Shown piece by piece: positions 38,197 to 49,651 of a stretch of DNA of 64,000 bases (positions are counted from its first letter, which is position 1; each line of letters begins with the position of its first letter). The notes under the pieces are model-generated. The model made no database searches and was not told the DNA's origin. It was given only the letters and a program-made list of their open reading frames with translations. The stretch comes from Saccharomycodes ludwigii (taxonomy: Eukaryota; Ascomycota; Saccharomycetes; Saccharomycodales; Saccharomycodaceae), in NCBI RefSeq assembly GCF_020623625.1, contig NC_060203.1, positions 496,001 to 560,000 on the forward strand, read 5' to 3'. A program made the translations under genes and the position numbers.

Positions 38197-41100
38197 ATGT
38201 CACATTCCATACCAAAAAAAAAAAACTACAGGAAAAGACTGAAAACAATCATAACACTTTTGTCAATATTAGTATTTTTTGCTTTTTTATTTATACCCTT
38301 ATTCTCTATTTTTAACAATGAGAATAATTTTTTTTTTTTCATTAGAAATAATATTTTAAATTTTTGTAAATTCTTCACAATGAATAAATTGACCATAGAA
38401 AGTAAATTTATAAAACTTAAAGATTATAACAATACCCAAGTTACCAAATTTAGATTGTTAGAACGAGATGTGAACAATGAAAAGGAGATTATAATGTATT
38501 CTAATTCAAGCGATAAAACCAGCAGCGCTGACTATAGTACTAATAGCAATATTGATGTTAGCGATATCTCAGAAATGGCTTTTGTTAGTAGTTCGCAGAC
38601 ATCTGATGATATAATTCCCTCAAATGATATCTATTTTACTTCGCACATTTCATCTTCTTCAGTGTTTCAAGATACGTCCACCCCTAATGCTATTTCTACC
38701 TCTCTGGGGTATTTGTCACAAACTAACCCTATAGACTCAGATTTAACATCTACAACAATTGAACCAAGTTCTGTATTATATAGTTCAACTTCTATCACAA
38801 CTCCTTTGACCACTATACCGACCACTTCAAACTCTATTGTACCTGATTACTCAGTATCTTTTCACGCTACTAGTATCGTTATTCCAAGCAGTTCCTCATA
38901 TATGTCATATTCAACTTCTAATTTTGCCTTAACAAATTCTGTCAAAAGTTTTAGAAGTAACAGCAACTTACCAACAACGCAATTGGTCATTCCTAGTGAA
39001 AGTTCACACGTGGACACCAGTACTAGTCAGACCACTGCTGCTTCTCCTCAATCTGTTTCCGGTTCTTCTAGTTCATCTTTGAATTCAAAAATTCCGTTTG
39101 TCCAGCCCTTGGTAGTTATGAAAACAACAACAACGTCATCATCATCATCATCGTCTGGAGAAATCCCGAATACCCAATATCCAGATAGCGAAGACGGAAA
39201 TGGAGCTACATTTGCAAGTGGGACTACATCACATTCCCTAGTTACATTTTTAGTTGATACCACTTTCAATGCTGATACTTTAGAAACAGGCTCAATCACT
39301 GATGTTATTGCTAGCACTGCACTAGCGGTAAGTACTTCATCATCCATTCCTAGTGAAAGTTCACACGTGGACACCAGTACTAGTCAGACCACTGATGGTT
39401 CCCTTCAATCTGTTTCCAGTTCTTCTGGTTCATCTTTGAATTCAAAAATTCCGTCTGAACAGACCTTTTTAACTATAAAAACAACAATAACAACCCCATC
39501 ATCATCATCGTTTGGAGAAATCCCGAATACCCAATATCTAGATAGCGAAGACGGAAATGGAGCTACATTTGCAAGTGGGACTACATCACATTCCCTAGCT
39601 ACATTTTTAGTTGATACCACTTTCAATGCTGATACTTTAGAAACAGGCTCAATCACTGATGTTATTGCTAGCACTGCACTAGCGGTAAGTACTTCATCAT
39701 CCATTCCTAGTGAAAGTTCACACGTGGACACCAGTACTAGTCAGACCACTGATGGTTCCCTTCAATCTGTTTCCAGTTCTTCTGGTTCATCTTTGAATTC
39801 AAAAATTCCGTCTGAACAGACCTTTTTAACTATAAAAACAACAATAACAACCCCATCATCATCATCGTTTGGAGAAATCCCGAATACCCAATATCCAGAT
39901 AGCGAAGACGGAAATGGAGCTACATTTGCAAGTGGGACTACATCACATTCCCTAGCTACATTTTTAGTTGATACCACTTTCAATGCTGATACTTTAGAAA
40001 CAGGCTCAATCACTGATGTTATTGCTAGCACTGCACTAGCGGTAAGTACTTCATCATCCATTCCTAGTGAAAGTTCACACGTGGACATCAGTACTAGTCA
40101 GACCACTGATGCTTCTCCTCAATCTGTTTCCAGTTCTTTTAGCTCATCTTTGAATTCAAAAATTCCGTTTGTCCAGCCCTTGGTAGTTATGAAAACAACA
40201 ACAACGTCATCATCATCATCATCGTCTGGAGAAATCCCGAATACCCAATATCCAGATAGCGAAGACGGAAATGGAGCTACATTTGCAAGTGGGACTACAT
40301 CACATTCCCTAGTTACATTTTTAGTTGATACCACTTTCAATGCTGATACTTTAGAAACAGGCTCAATCACTGATGTTATTGCTAGCACTGCACTAGCGGT
40401 AAGTACTTCATCATCCATTCCTAGTGAAAGTTCACACGTGGACACCAGTACTAGTCAGACCACTGATGGTTCCCTTCAATCTGTTTCCAGTTCTTCTGGT
40501 TCATCTTTGAATTCAAAAATTCCGTCTGAACAGACCTTTTTAACTATAAAAACAACAATAACAACCCCATCATCATCATCGTTTGGAGAAATCCCGAATA
40601 CCCAATATCCAGATAGCGAAGACGGAAATGGAGCTACATTTGCAAGTGGGACTACATCACATTCCCTAGCTACATTTTTAGTTGATACTACTTTCAGGGT
40701 TGACACTTCAAAGACAAAGTTGCCCACTGAGGTTATTGCTAGCGCGGCACTAACGACAAGTACATTTTCAGCTGCTGGTGCCTTTTCTGCTTTATTAACA
40801 TCAACTACTAATTCTGTTACTTCCATGCAAACCTTAATTAGCGATATTATACAATCTGCTACTCCAACTAGTAATTTTATAATGGAGTCTTCAGCCATTA
40901 ATATTAATACAGATAACATTAATACTAATACAAATATTATACCAACAAATGAAATAACAACTTCAATTAAACCATTAACCACTATTTTAACTAGCGCTCC
41001 AACTATTTATACTATTGCAGGAGGGACTTCCATTTTAAGTTTCGATATTAATAGTGTTAGCAATAGTCTTACTGGGGGTATCATCACAAATATTGAAAAT

Positions 41101-44100
41101 TCCGGCAGTTTAACAGTTACTAATACCCAGAGTGATGATAATACAAAAAGTACTATGCATATCACCAATATTGCATCTTCTGTTGTGCCAGCTGAAACGT
41201 TGAGAACATCACTTGAAACGCTTGATAACGGAGAAACTTCTACTATTGTCACTGATAACATTTTTACCGATATTAGTACATACTCTACTAAGGATAATTC
41301 GCAAATTGTAATATCTAGTGCCGCGCAGAGTATTATCACCACATTTCCAACGAAAATATCCTCATCACTTTTTATAACTACTCCAACCACGGATTATCCA
41401 AATTCATCTATCCAGGGAGCAGTAAAATCAACCAAAACATTTTTATCAACCACCAGTTCTGAAGACTTTATTGTACTGACAACTCTATCGAAAACTAATA
41501 TGCCATCAACTACCAGCATTATCACTACAGCCACAACTGGTGACACTAATAGTAAGTCAACATCACGGATGAGTAATTTGGGCTATATTAGTAAGTCAAC
41601 TTTTCAAGATACAACAAAACCATTATTAACTTTTACCTCATCTATTAGTACCTCTAAGGAAAGCTATATAACTAATACCAATCCGTCAAACTCGCTTTCA
41701 GATACTACTGAAGATATTATTAATGCAAATACCAAAACGTCCAAACTTTCAAAATCTACTTACCATAGAGAAAGTTCTATTACTGCGAGTATGAAAGGTA
41801 CCATTAATTCGATATTAATAAGTAATTCTGTTGTAACCAGCCTGACAACTACACGAAGTACAATAGAATCTGCAGGAAGTTTTTTAAATTCTTTAAGTTC
41901 CACTAAAACCCAAAAAAAGTCCACGCTTGTGACAACTACAAATGATTTGGTCACAAAATCTGAATCAAAACGATTCTCATATAGTAATACTGGCAATATT
42001 AAAGGATCAACTAATATTGCCAGCCATCCAAAACAGTCTTTTAGTGTAACTACAGACATTTCTTCGAGTAGCGGTGCCGGGAAAGTGTCAGCCACCACCA
42101 ATTTAATATATCGAACTGAATCATCAACTATTGAAAGTTCTCATATAGCTATTTCTGAGATTACTTCAAGAGTATCTAGCAATATGGTCCGGTCTGATAC
42201 TGTTGAGGATTCTGCGAGTTCAGTAGCATTGAGTACATTTCCATTGACATCAACAACAGGCAACTCTAATACTAATTGGGTTCCCACGGAAATTTGGACT
42301 AAAACTTCAAAAGCATTTTCTTCTACATTAACAAATAATATTACACCAACAAGTGTTAATTTACCACAGGAAATTTTACCGCATTCGGTCCCATCACAGT
42401 TACCATCTGATTATACTTTAATATCTATTGGGTTTAAAAAAACATGGGCGTATCCTTTTTTAGTAGCTAATCCTATTTCATCAGCCCAGCTTTTTGCATT
42501 TTTGCCGTCAATTTTAATATATCCGTTTCAAAACAAAACAATTGACCCCGATACCATGAAACAGCAAGAAGCCCGTGTGCATGATAATAATTGTACAAGC
42601 GCATTTGCCTCTGCTAATGTTACTTTCAGCAATTGTAACGCCAAGCATGCTGCTGTGGCACAAACTTTAGCGAACCCTTTTTATAATGTCTCTTTTTTAA
42701 ATGTCACAGTTAAAGATATTGTACCATTGAATTGGGATAACACATCGTATACGATAGCAATTGCAGAAGTATACTTCCCAAAAGTACTGGTTAATGAGTT
42801 ACAAGCTATGATTTTAAACAATGCTTCTTCTTTGTACCAAAACCCAAAAGAGTACTTACAAATTATAACTTCATTAATCAATCCACGAGTTCCGTTGTTG
42901 GGCATTATTTCGAGTCATGGTTTAATAATATCCTCTAATACTGACACAGTTTCGACATCTACTTCTAATGCCTTAGCGACCAAATCTAATTTAGCAACTG
43001 GTACCACTGGACCTACACAACAGACTGGCCTTGGTGGTGACACTGGATCTTTAGGAGGTGACATTAACGAGGCTTATAATATTGATATTTCTCCTAAAAT
43101 TAGAGTTAGGTTTTTAATTTTTTTACTTTTATTGTCCTTCATTATGGTTATTTACATATGGAGCATTTTAGTGATTTTGCACCGATGCTATAAAATTGAC
43201 TTTATCAAAAAAAGGCTGGGTTCACTTGGTATTTCATCTTCATTAACAAATAGAGAAGCACCTGATTTAGAAAATAATAGGTGGAATCATAGTGTTGGGA
43301 AGGTGGGAGATAAAGATAATCCGGCTATGTATTATAAGGGGAAGGATCAAGTTGATAGTACTGGATTTGGGTTGAACAAGGTCAATGAAAATAAAACTTT
43401 TAATCACTATCAAAATTTTGAGAATCCATTTTATTTTGAGGATCAATTTATTACAATCAATGATGAATTTACTTGTTCTGTTGACTATAATATTAAAAAT
43501 AATCTGCCTGTAGAAAATATTACGTGTAGCATTGTTACTGAAGGTACTCTAAGATATTATGTTGATGCATATGGTGACTATTATTATGCAGGTGAGTCTC
43601 TTGATGAGAGTTTACAACTTAATGCCGAGTCGGATGATTACGTAGCAGATGAGTCTAGTATAGATGATTATAACAGTTCTTTGGAGGAAAACAAGGTTTT
43701 ATCCAGTAAAGGAGATTTGAGTCGGGATAGTATGTGCGAAATTAATGGATATAATGAAACTGAAAATATACAAAAATCATGTGAGCCTGGAGACTGTAAT
43801 AATATCATAGATGTGGACTTTGAACTTGACGAAAATGGCGATATTATATTGATAACAAATGGTCTAGAAGATGAACTTAATGAAAATTTGTATTCTGGTA
43901 ATGCTGATACAATATATTCGCGGAATAATAATCATTTTCATGGTACAGAATTAACAACACAAGTTTCAGAAATTGTTTGTAGCAGCAATAACTCTACTGG
44001 TAATGGCAAAAACGAGAATGGCGCCAACATTAATGGGAAACATAAGACTACCTATTGTAAGGATAGTTTGTTGTTGAAAAATGGATCATTAGTTAACCAG

Positions 44101-44373
44101 AATATCGATGGATATCTGTACAGCCATGAAGAAGATAGTGTACAAGATGTTAATCTTGATTACGATGAAGAGATTGAAGATGACGAGTCTGATGTGAGTG
44201 ATGTTATTATTGGTGAAATTGATGAATTAGATCAAGAAATTTACCGTAGAATTTTAAAAATGCACAATGGTTCATTATTTAATATTACTAATATTAGCAC
44301 TGCTAGGCACAACAATACCAACGAAAATGGTGATCCTGGTGTTACAGGAGATAGAATTGATTATAATAGGTAA
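38197..44373 (+). CDS. HKR1: HKR1/MSB2-type signalling mucin with internal repeats
   Basis: A giant Ser/Thr-rich type I membrane protein acting as an osmosensor upstream of the HOG pathway in S. cerevisiae. Layout: a basic N-terminus then a hydrophobic signal/anchor (about 17-37); a mucin domain of more than 1,300 residues; five 119-residue tandem repeats at about 265-859; a Hkr1-Msb2 homology domain at about 1404-1573 (from YTLISIGFKKTWAYPF to PLLGIISS, with two Cys); a transmembrane helix at about 1639-1663; and an acidic cytoplasmic tail of about 390 residues. The length of 2,058 compares with 1,802 in S. cerevisiae. Repeats occur in that family but differ in sequence. Position matches YDR420W after RAD30. 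MSB2 is the alternative by domain; synteny favours HKR1. Confidence 0.9.
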   Translation: MSHSIPKKKNYRKRLKTIITLLSILVFFAFLFIPLFSIFNNENNFFFFIRNNILNFCKFFTMNKLTIESKFIKLKDYNNTQVTKFRLLERDVNNEKEIIMYSNSSDKTSSADYSTNSNIDVSDISEMAFVSSSQTSDDIIPSNDIYFTSHISSSSVFQDTSTPNAISTSLGYLSQTNPIDSDLTSTTIEPSSVLYSSTSITTPLTTIPTTSNSIVPDYSVSFHATSIVIPSSSSYMSYSTSNFALTNSVKSFRSNSNLPTTQLVIPSESSHVDTSTSQTTAASPQSVSGSSSSSLNSKIPFVQPLVVMKTTTTSSSSSSSGEIPNTQYPDSEDGNGATFASGTTSHSLVTFLVDTTFNADTLETGSITDVIASTALAVSTSSSIPSESSHVDTSTSQTTDGSLQSVSSSSGSSLNSKIPSEQTFLTIKTTITTPSSSSFGEIPNTQYLDSEDGNGATFASGTTSHSLATFLVDTTFNADTLETGSITDVIASTALAVSTSSSIPSESSHVDTSTSQTTDGSLQSVSSSSGSSLNSKIPSEQTFLTIKTTITTPSSSSFGEIPNTQYPDSEDGNGATFASGTTSHSLATFLVDTTFNADTLETGSITDVIASTALAVSTSSSIPSESSHVDISTSQTTDASPQSVSSSFSSSLNSKIPFVQPLVVMKTTTTSSSSSSSGEIPNTQYPDSEDGNGATFASGTTSHSLVTFLVDTTFNADTLETGSITDVIASTALAVSTSSSIPSESSHVDTSTSQTTDGSLQSVSSSSGSSLNSKIPSEQTFLTIKTTITTPSSSSFGEIPNTQYPDSEDGNGATFASGTTSHSLATFLVDTTFRVDTSKTKLPTEVIASAALTTSTFSAAGAFSALLTSTTNSVTSMQTLISDIIQSATPTSNFIMESSAININTDNINTNTNIIPTNEITTSIKPLTTILTSAPTIYTIAGGTSILSFDINSVSNSLTGGIITNIENSGSLTVTNTQSDDNTKSTMHITNIASSVVPAETLRTSLETLDNGETSTIVTDNIFTDISTYSTKDNSQIVISSAAQSIITTFPTKISSSLFITTPTTDYPNSSIQGAVKSTKTFLSTTSSEDFIVLTTLSKTNMPSTTSIITTATTGDTNSKSTSRMSNLGYISKSTFQDTTKPLLTFTSSISTSKESYITNTNPSNSLSDTTEDIINANTKTSKLSKSTYHRESSITASMKGTINSILISNSVVTSLTTTRSTIESAGSFLNSLSSTKTQKKSTLVTTTNDLVTKSESKRFSYSNTGNIKGSTNIASHPKQSFSVTTDISSSSGAGKVSATTNLIYRTESSTIESSHIAISEITSRVSSNMVRSDTVEDSASSVALSTFPLTSTTGNSNTNWVPTEIWTKTSKAFSSTLTNNITPTSVNLPQEILPHSVPSQLPSDYTLISIGFKKTWAYPFLVANPISSAQLFAFLPSILIYPFQNKTIDPDTMKQQEARVHDNNCTSAFASANVTFSNCNAKHAAVAQTLANPFYNVSFLNVTVKDIVPLNWDNTSYTIAIAEVYFPKVLVNELQAMILNNASSLYQNPKEYLQIITSLINPRVPLLGIISSHGLIISSNTDTVSTSTSNALATKSNLATGTTGPTQQTGLGGDTGSLGGDINEAYNIDISPKIRVRFLIFLLLLSFIMVIYIWSILVILHRCYKIDFIKKRLGSLGISSSLTNREAPDLENNRWNHSVGKVGDKDNPAMYYKGKDQVDSTGFGLNKVNENKTFNHYQNFENPFYFEDQFITINDEFTCSVDYNIKNNLPVENITCSIVTEGTLRYYVDAYGDYYYAGESLDESLQLNAESDDYVADESSIDDYNSSLEENKVLSSKGDLSRDSMCEINGYNETENIQKSCEPGDCNNIIDVDFELDENGDIILITNGLEDELNENLYSGNADTIYSRNNNHFHGTELTTQVSEIVCSSNNSTGNGKNENGANINGKHKTTYCKDSLLLKNGSLVNQNIDGYLYSHEEDSVQDVNLDYDEEIEDDESDVSDVIIGEIDELDQEIYRRILKMHNGSLFNITNISTARHNNTNENGDPGVTGDRIDYNR
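38989..40773 (+). repeat. Five tandem 357-bp (119-codon) mucin repeats, order A-B-B-A-B
   Basis: Units begin at 38989, 39346, 39703, 40060 and 40417 and are exactly 357 bp, in frame. Each starts IPSESSHVD and encodes a Ser/Thr-rich block followed by GEIPNTQYPDSEDGNGATF. Two sub-types exist. Type A (units 1 and 4) has IPFVQPLVVMKTTTTS and LVTFLV. Type B (units 2, 3 and 5) has IPSEQTFLTIKTTITT and LATFLV. The last ~90 bp of unit 5 have diverged. Near identity between copies implies recent unequal crossing-over or gene conversion. Confidence 0.97.
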
Positions 44374-44962
44374 TTATCGAGACCCATCGAATTTTTTTTT
44401 TTTTTCACCCCCCTTTATTCTTGTAATTTTTAAATTTTTTTAAATTTTTTTTCTATTTGTTTGATAGATCTCCGAAGATAGACAGTTTCCATTTTATTAT
44501 TTATATGTAACTTTATGTAGTTTTTGACTTTTGATTTTTGATTTTTGATTTATTTTTAACACCATTCTTAGAATTTGGCTTGCATTGAGAATCTTTATAT
44601 TGATAGATAATAAATAACCAATTCTCGAATATTGGCTGAATTTGTAGACGATTGACGCAGAATGAAATTAAAAGTACGGGAATTCAACTACATTTTTTTT
44701 TTTTTTTTTTCACGCAAAAATTTGTGAATGTTCGTTTTAACGACAGCAACATCTGGTTTTAAATTCGGTTCTAGACGGAAATATTTATATACTCATTATT
44801 ATTATTATTAATATTTATCCAAAAATTTAGATTTTCATATTTTTTTAAAAATAAAAAAAAACTAATGCTGTTTACACAAAAGTTTATCCAGTTTGTTCAG
44901 AAATACTAACCTTTTTAATCGTCGACTTTTATAACACTTTAACCTTTTGACTTTTCATAAAT

Positions 44963-44995
<33 letters not shown>

Positions 44996-45034
44996 AGCTG
45001 TATAAAAGGACAGACATTGTAATCTTAAAAACTC
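44374..45034. promoter_or_regulatory. Intergenic HKR1 / ARO80
   Basis: 661 bp with a short TTTTTGAT repeat (about 44523-44550), T-runs and a 31-A tract (44964-44994) 40 bp before the ARO80 start. No gene seen. Confidence 0.5.
44964..44994. repeat. 31-bp poly(dA) tract
   Basis: Uninterrupted A-run close to the ARO80 start codon. Confidence 0.95.
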
Positions 45035-48000
45035 ATGATGGAGGCCTATAACGCCTCAAATAATACCGATAACACTACGGTGCCACCTGTTACCATACCT
45101 ACAGCAGAATCCACAATTCCTCAGAAACAAATTAAGCACAAGCGGCTATATAAAGCCTGTTTGAATTGTAGAACTAGAAAAGTCAAATGCGATTTAGGAC
45201 CGGTAGATAATCCACATGATCCACCTTGTGGAAGGTGCAAACGGGAACGCAAAGAATGTATTTTTGTAGAAAGACATAAACGAGGACCTAAACCATCCAA
45301 ATATAAGAATAGTAGAATGGATACAGCTGATAATTACGATAATAATAACAATGCATGTATTGATACGCAAGGTAGTGGTGATACAATAAGCACAAAAAGG
45401 AAAAAAAGGAAAATAAAACATAGGAACAACAATGAAGTCTTTACTAATGATACAGCCAACACAGGTAGTTGGAGATCTATTGTCATAGAACCTACTATTG
45501 AAAGATTCAATAGTATCAGTGGTTATCATCAACATAAATCAACAATACTGACAAATGGAGATGGAGAACAAATTGGAAAAGATGCTGGTAACGCGGAGGA
45601 TAGCAGTGGAACTAGACATTACGATAAAAAAAGAACTGAGGATGATAATTTTAATGAACATGATGAGAACAATAATGACTCAGATAATGAAGATAAATCA
45701 CATCAAATTCTGAATACTGAAGTTTCTACCACACACGGTGCTTTAGAATTTTTAGCCAAAGCCGCTGGTTCTGTGGCAAAAGAGGATTTTAGGGATTATG
45801 TTGACGCAGAGAACAAATATGAAGAATATGAATCAAGGGAAGGGATGGATAGTTCGCTAAAAAAAAAGGACTCGAAATTGAAAACCTCTGAGAGGAAAAT
45901 GGAACCACACGCTGAAAAATTTACTAATAAAGATAGAAAGAAATTGCCAAGCGATAATTCTGTAGTTTCACACAATTTGCAACCAACAATTACGAGTAAA
46001 ACTGTTGGATCTCTTTATGCTATTACACAGATTAATGGTATAAATCCTGTGACTAATCAATCCAATAATCAGGAAGAACAATACTGTTACTATGAAGATG
46101 CCAGTACAAAGAACAGCAGTGACCAAAACAATGCTGATAAACAATGTGGAGTTGATGCTAGCGACAATAATTGTAATAGAACTTCAATACCTCCGGTGGA
46201 TAAATTGCGCTTTGTTAGACCTAAACCCTCATTGCAATTAAAAGATATTGAATATATAGACGTAATATTAACTGAATATGAAGCTAGATGCCTGATTAGG
46301 TTATTTTTCTTGACGTTACATCCTTATTTTCCTCACGTACCGATTCATTTACAAGATGAGGATGAGTTAGCCAAATATCCCTTATTGTTATGTTCCATTT
46401 TAACTATATCATCAAGATATCACCCATTTACGGAGATACATGAGCCGATGTTCCTGACTGCAGGAAAAGGAAGAGAAGGAGGAGTAGAAGAAGAAGAGGA
46501 GGAGGAGGAGGAGGCATATGAGCTGTTATTAAAAAAAAATATTGAGATTCATGAAAGGTTATGGATATATTGCCAACGGTTGATCTCGCAGACGGTTTGG
46601 GCGGAAGCAAGTACCAGATCGATTGGTACAGTTTTGGCTTTTTTATTATTTACCGAGTGGAACCCAAGGGCTATACATTGGAGATGGTCGGATTATGCCA
46701 ATGTGGAAGAACCAGGAACGCAGTTACCGCATGGTGGTAACAAAAACGAAAACGAGAACGAAAAGAAAAACAAAAACAAAAACAAAAACAAAAACAGTGA
46801 AACTGGTGGTATTGGATTAACTGGCCTGAGTACGATGAGGCGAAGTGATAGAATGTCGTGGATGTTATCCGGTTCAGCAGTTAGATTGGCACAAGATATG
46901 GGATTTATCAACTCATCTACCAAAATATTTCTTGCTACTCACATTTCTGAGATTAATATTGCCATGAATATGAATCAAAGAAGTATTTTATCACAATCAT
47001 TAAATGAGATAAGTTTTAATGGGGATAGCTTTGATGGGAATGCCCCTTATGGAGATGGGCTGGGAGCAGATACACGCAGCGGTATAAATTCTATGTTTAC
47101 TAAAGAGACATGGGATAGATGGGATAAAATATTGGAGGAAATGAAGGGGAATGGGAAGTTGAAGAAAAATGTAATTAATGATTTGAAGTGTGAGTTTTTA
47201 AATGATGAAAAAGTTTTATATTATTCAAACACAGAGGATGCTTCTACCGCTACTAATATTGATGCAAGTTATTCTAAACACCACACAAACAATAGTTTTG
47301 GGAATAATACTGGTAATTTAAAATTTTCATTTACACAGAGAGCGAAGATTGAATTATTGAGAATCATGAACATAGGCTACGAGTCTATCTACAGTGGTGA
47401 TGTAAGATTATATAGTAGTGATACAAAGCACAACTTAGCGATATTGGGGATATTATCTCCGTTAATTGAAAGTTGGTATAATAGATACAAAAGTTTGCTA
47501 AAGCCATGCAACGTAGTTTCTACTTTTAAAGCCTGTGATTTATCTAAATTTTGTGACAAAAAGTATATTTTCAAGATTAACAAGAAATTAGATGGTGAAT
47601 CTTTGATTAGCGATTACTATTATTGTCAGTTATATATATATTCATTGGCTTTGCAGATTTCTAATTCTGCGCCTTCTGTTACAAACACTGTTTTAAGGTT
47701 GAGTGAAATTACTAAGCATGCAAGATATGTTGAGCTAGCTTACAATGCTGCCAAAGAGATATTAAATAGTGCGATTAGGATACACAAGCTAAATTTATTG
47801 AAATACATGCCAGTTAGATGGGTCACCAGGATAGTAAGATCGGTTGCATTTGTGGTAAAATGCTGTTTAACATTAGCTAGTGATGATGGTAATAATAATC
47901 TGGGTAAGGATAAAAATAATAGTCATGATATTTTGACATTAAGTGTAATACCAATTGAAGAAACTATTCAAATTATACAAAATACATCTATTATATTGAG

Positions 48001-48287
48001 AGAAGCATCACCTGATGAATTACATTTATGTACCAGATACAGCACGATATTAATGTATTTATGTACTGAAATGAAGTTAAAGAATAAGTATGAAAACACG
48101 AAGGAAAAGATAAAGCTACCAAAAGTTGTGAAAATATCTGAGATGTATAAAAACAATAACCTTGACACTGTAAACAGCAGTGAAGAAGAAGAAGAAGAAG
48201 AAGAAATATTTAAGCCGGATACAAACGTAGTTGAATGTACTAATAGTTATAACGATATACCAAGTAATATATACAACAAGAGTAACG

Positions 48288-48318
<31 letters not shown>

Positions 48319-48649
48319 TAATATAATAAGGGGAAACTTCGGCAAACAAAAAAATAATATTTTTAATAACGTAGAGGATAAACAGTGTGATGAAAACATG
48401 GAAAACTTTGAGAGACGGACATCAGTGTGTTGTAAAGTGGTACCCGAATTCAGATTTAATGTTGATAAGATGGTAGAAAATAGTAGCAGTAATACTATTA
48501 GTAATGGTGATAATAATATGAACGGTAATAACACAGATGTATTGAATTGGTTTAATGATAATGTAGATGATATAGGCTTAAACTTTGTCGAACCTTGGAC
48601 TGAAATGATTGAGCAACATTTTTTTCAAAAAGATTTACCGCCGTCCTAA
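45035..48649 (+). CDS. ARO80: Zn2Cys6 transcription activator, Aro80-type
   Basis: A fungal binuclear zinc-cluster regulator; Aro80 activates aromatic amino-acid catabolism (ARO9, ARO10). The cluster has Cys42, Cys45, Cys52, Cys65, Cys68 and Cys75, with the long DLGPVDNPHDPP loop and KRERKECIF that are characteristic of this group. The fungal middle homology region follows from about residue 405, including CSILTISSRYHPF and SGSAVRLAQDMGF. The length of 1,204 exceeds S. cerevisiae Aro80 (950) because of low-complexity inserts: poly-Glu near 490, an Asn-Lys repeat near 570 and Asn runs near 1090. Identity rests on the cluster and on its place between HKR1 and SIP1 (YDR421C). Its orientation is opposite to that in S. 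cerevisiae. Confidence 0.78.
46739..46795 (+). repeat. Hexanucleotide repeat coding Asn-Lys in ARO80
   Basis: An imperfect AACAAA-type array encodes alternating Asn-Glu then Asn-Lys residues inside the activator's middle region. Confidence 0.9.
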
Positions 48650-49324
48650 AAAGGAAGCAATGTATGTTTTGAGACCAGTCACCAATTAAAAAAAAAATTT
48701 TTTTTTTAGCCGCCGAAGTGGATTAGTGCAGATAGAAACAAAAGCGGTGACTTCCATAAGTAGAAAATGGTTGTACAATTGTTTGTTTATGTTTGCGCGT
48801 TTTTTTTATTTTTTATTTTTTATTTTTTTATTTTTATTTTTATTTTTATTTTTTTGTTTTTATTTTCACTTAACGATTGCTTAGTTTATAAAACAGGCGA
48901 GGGTTAAAAGCAAATAAAGTACAACAGAAAATAAAAAAAAATAAAATAAAATCGCGCAAACACAAACAATGAGAAAGGAAAACTTTATCAGTTGTCCGCC
49001 TGCCGCAGGTCTTCTTCCCTTTTGGCTCTCTTTTTTTATTTTTATTTTTAACGTCATCCAATCACCCATTTTCCAAACTAAAAAAAAAATACAACTTTGG
49101 ACATGGCAAAAAGGGGAGAGCCTTTGATGGTCCATTCTGCAAAATAATAAAACCGGAGAATAATGCACAGACAACGACACAGACCGCTGTTGAACTATTT
49201 TCTCTGTTCATATTAAAAATGGAAAGAAAGAAAGAAAGAAAGAAAATAAAAACAGGGTGGCATTACAAGTGGTATATATCTGCATATAATACGTACTATA
49301 AAGTTTAAAATTATAGAAAGTAAA

Positions 49325-49365
<41 letters not shown>

Positions 49366-49651
49366 AGAAAAAAAAAAAACCTTTGCTTTAACTTTTCATT
49401 CTCTTTTTCATTTATCTTTCTCTCTTTCTGACAATTCATTACCAAGGAAAGAAAGAAAAAAAAAACTTTTTCTGATATGACAACTTCACTCACTGGTGTA
49501 TTCAAAGTTATAATATATATATAAAATTAAGAGATAATAAACTAAGAAGCACCCAACATATTTACCATCCTTTATTCTAAAAAAAAAAGTAAATAAATAA
49601 AAAAGTAATAATAACAAGAAAAAAAAGAAAAAAAAAGCAAAAGCAAAAGAA
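48650..49651. promoter_or_regulatory. Intergenic ARO80 / GIS4
   Basis: 1,002 bp. It contains TTTTTA-type repeats (48805-48860), an AAAG microsatellite (about 49217-49245), an AAAT microsatellite (about 49320-49365) and a purine-rich leader before GIS4. Small minus-strand frames here are low-complexity Phe/Leu and not supported. Confidence 0.5.
49320..49366. repeat. (AAAT)n microsatellite
   Basis: Tetranucleotide array of about ten AAAT units upstream of GIS4, near a shorter AAAG array at 49217-49245. Confidence 0.9.

Noticed and set aside
39330-40410. A GGTAAGT splice-donor-like sequence in four of the five HKR1 repeat units (absent from the diverged end of unit 5)
   Set aside because: It is in frame (coding Ala-Val-Ser), recurs only because the unit recurs, and no branch site such as TACTAAC follows it.
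39048-40982. A series of minus-strand open frames of about 108 residues, one per mucin repeat
   Set aside because: They recur with the 357-bp period because they lie opposite the HKR1 repeats. The plus frame runs through all of them and carries the mucin features, so these are shadows.
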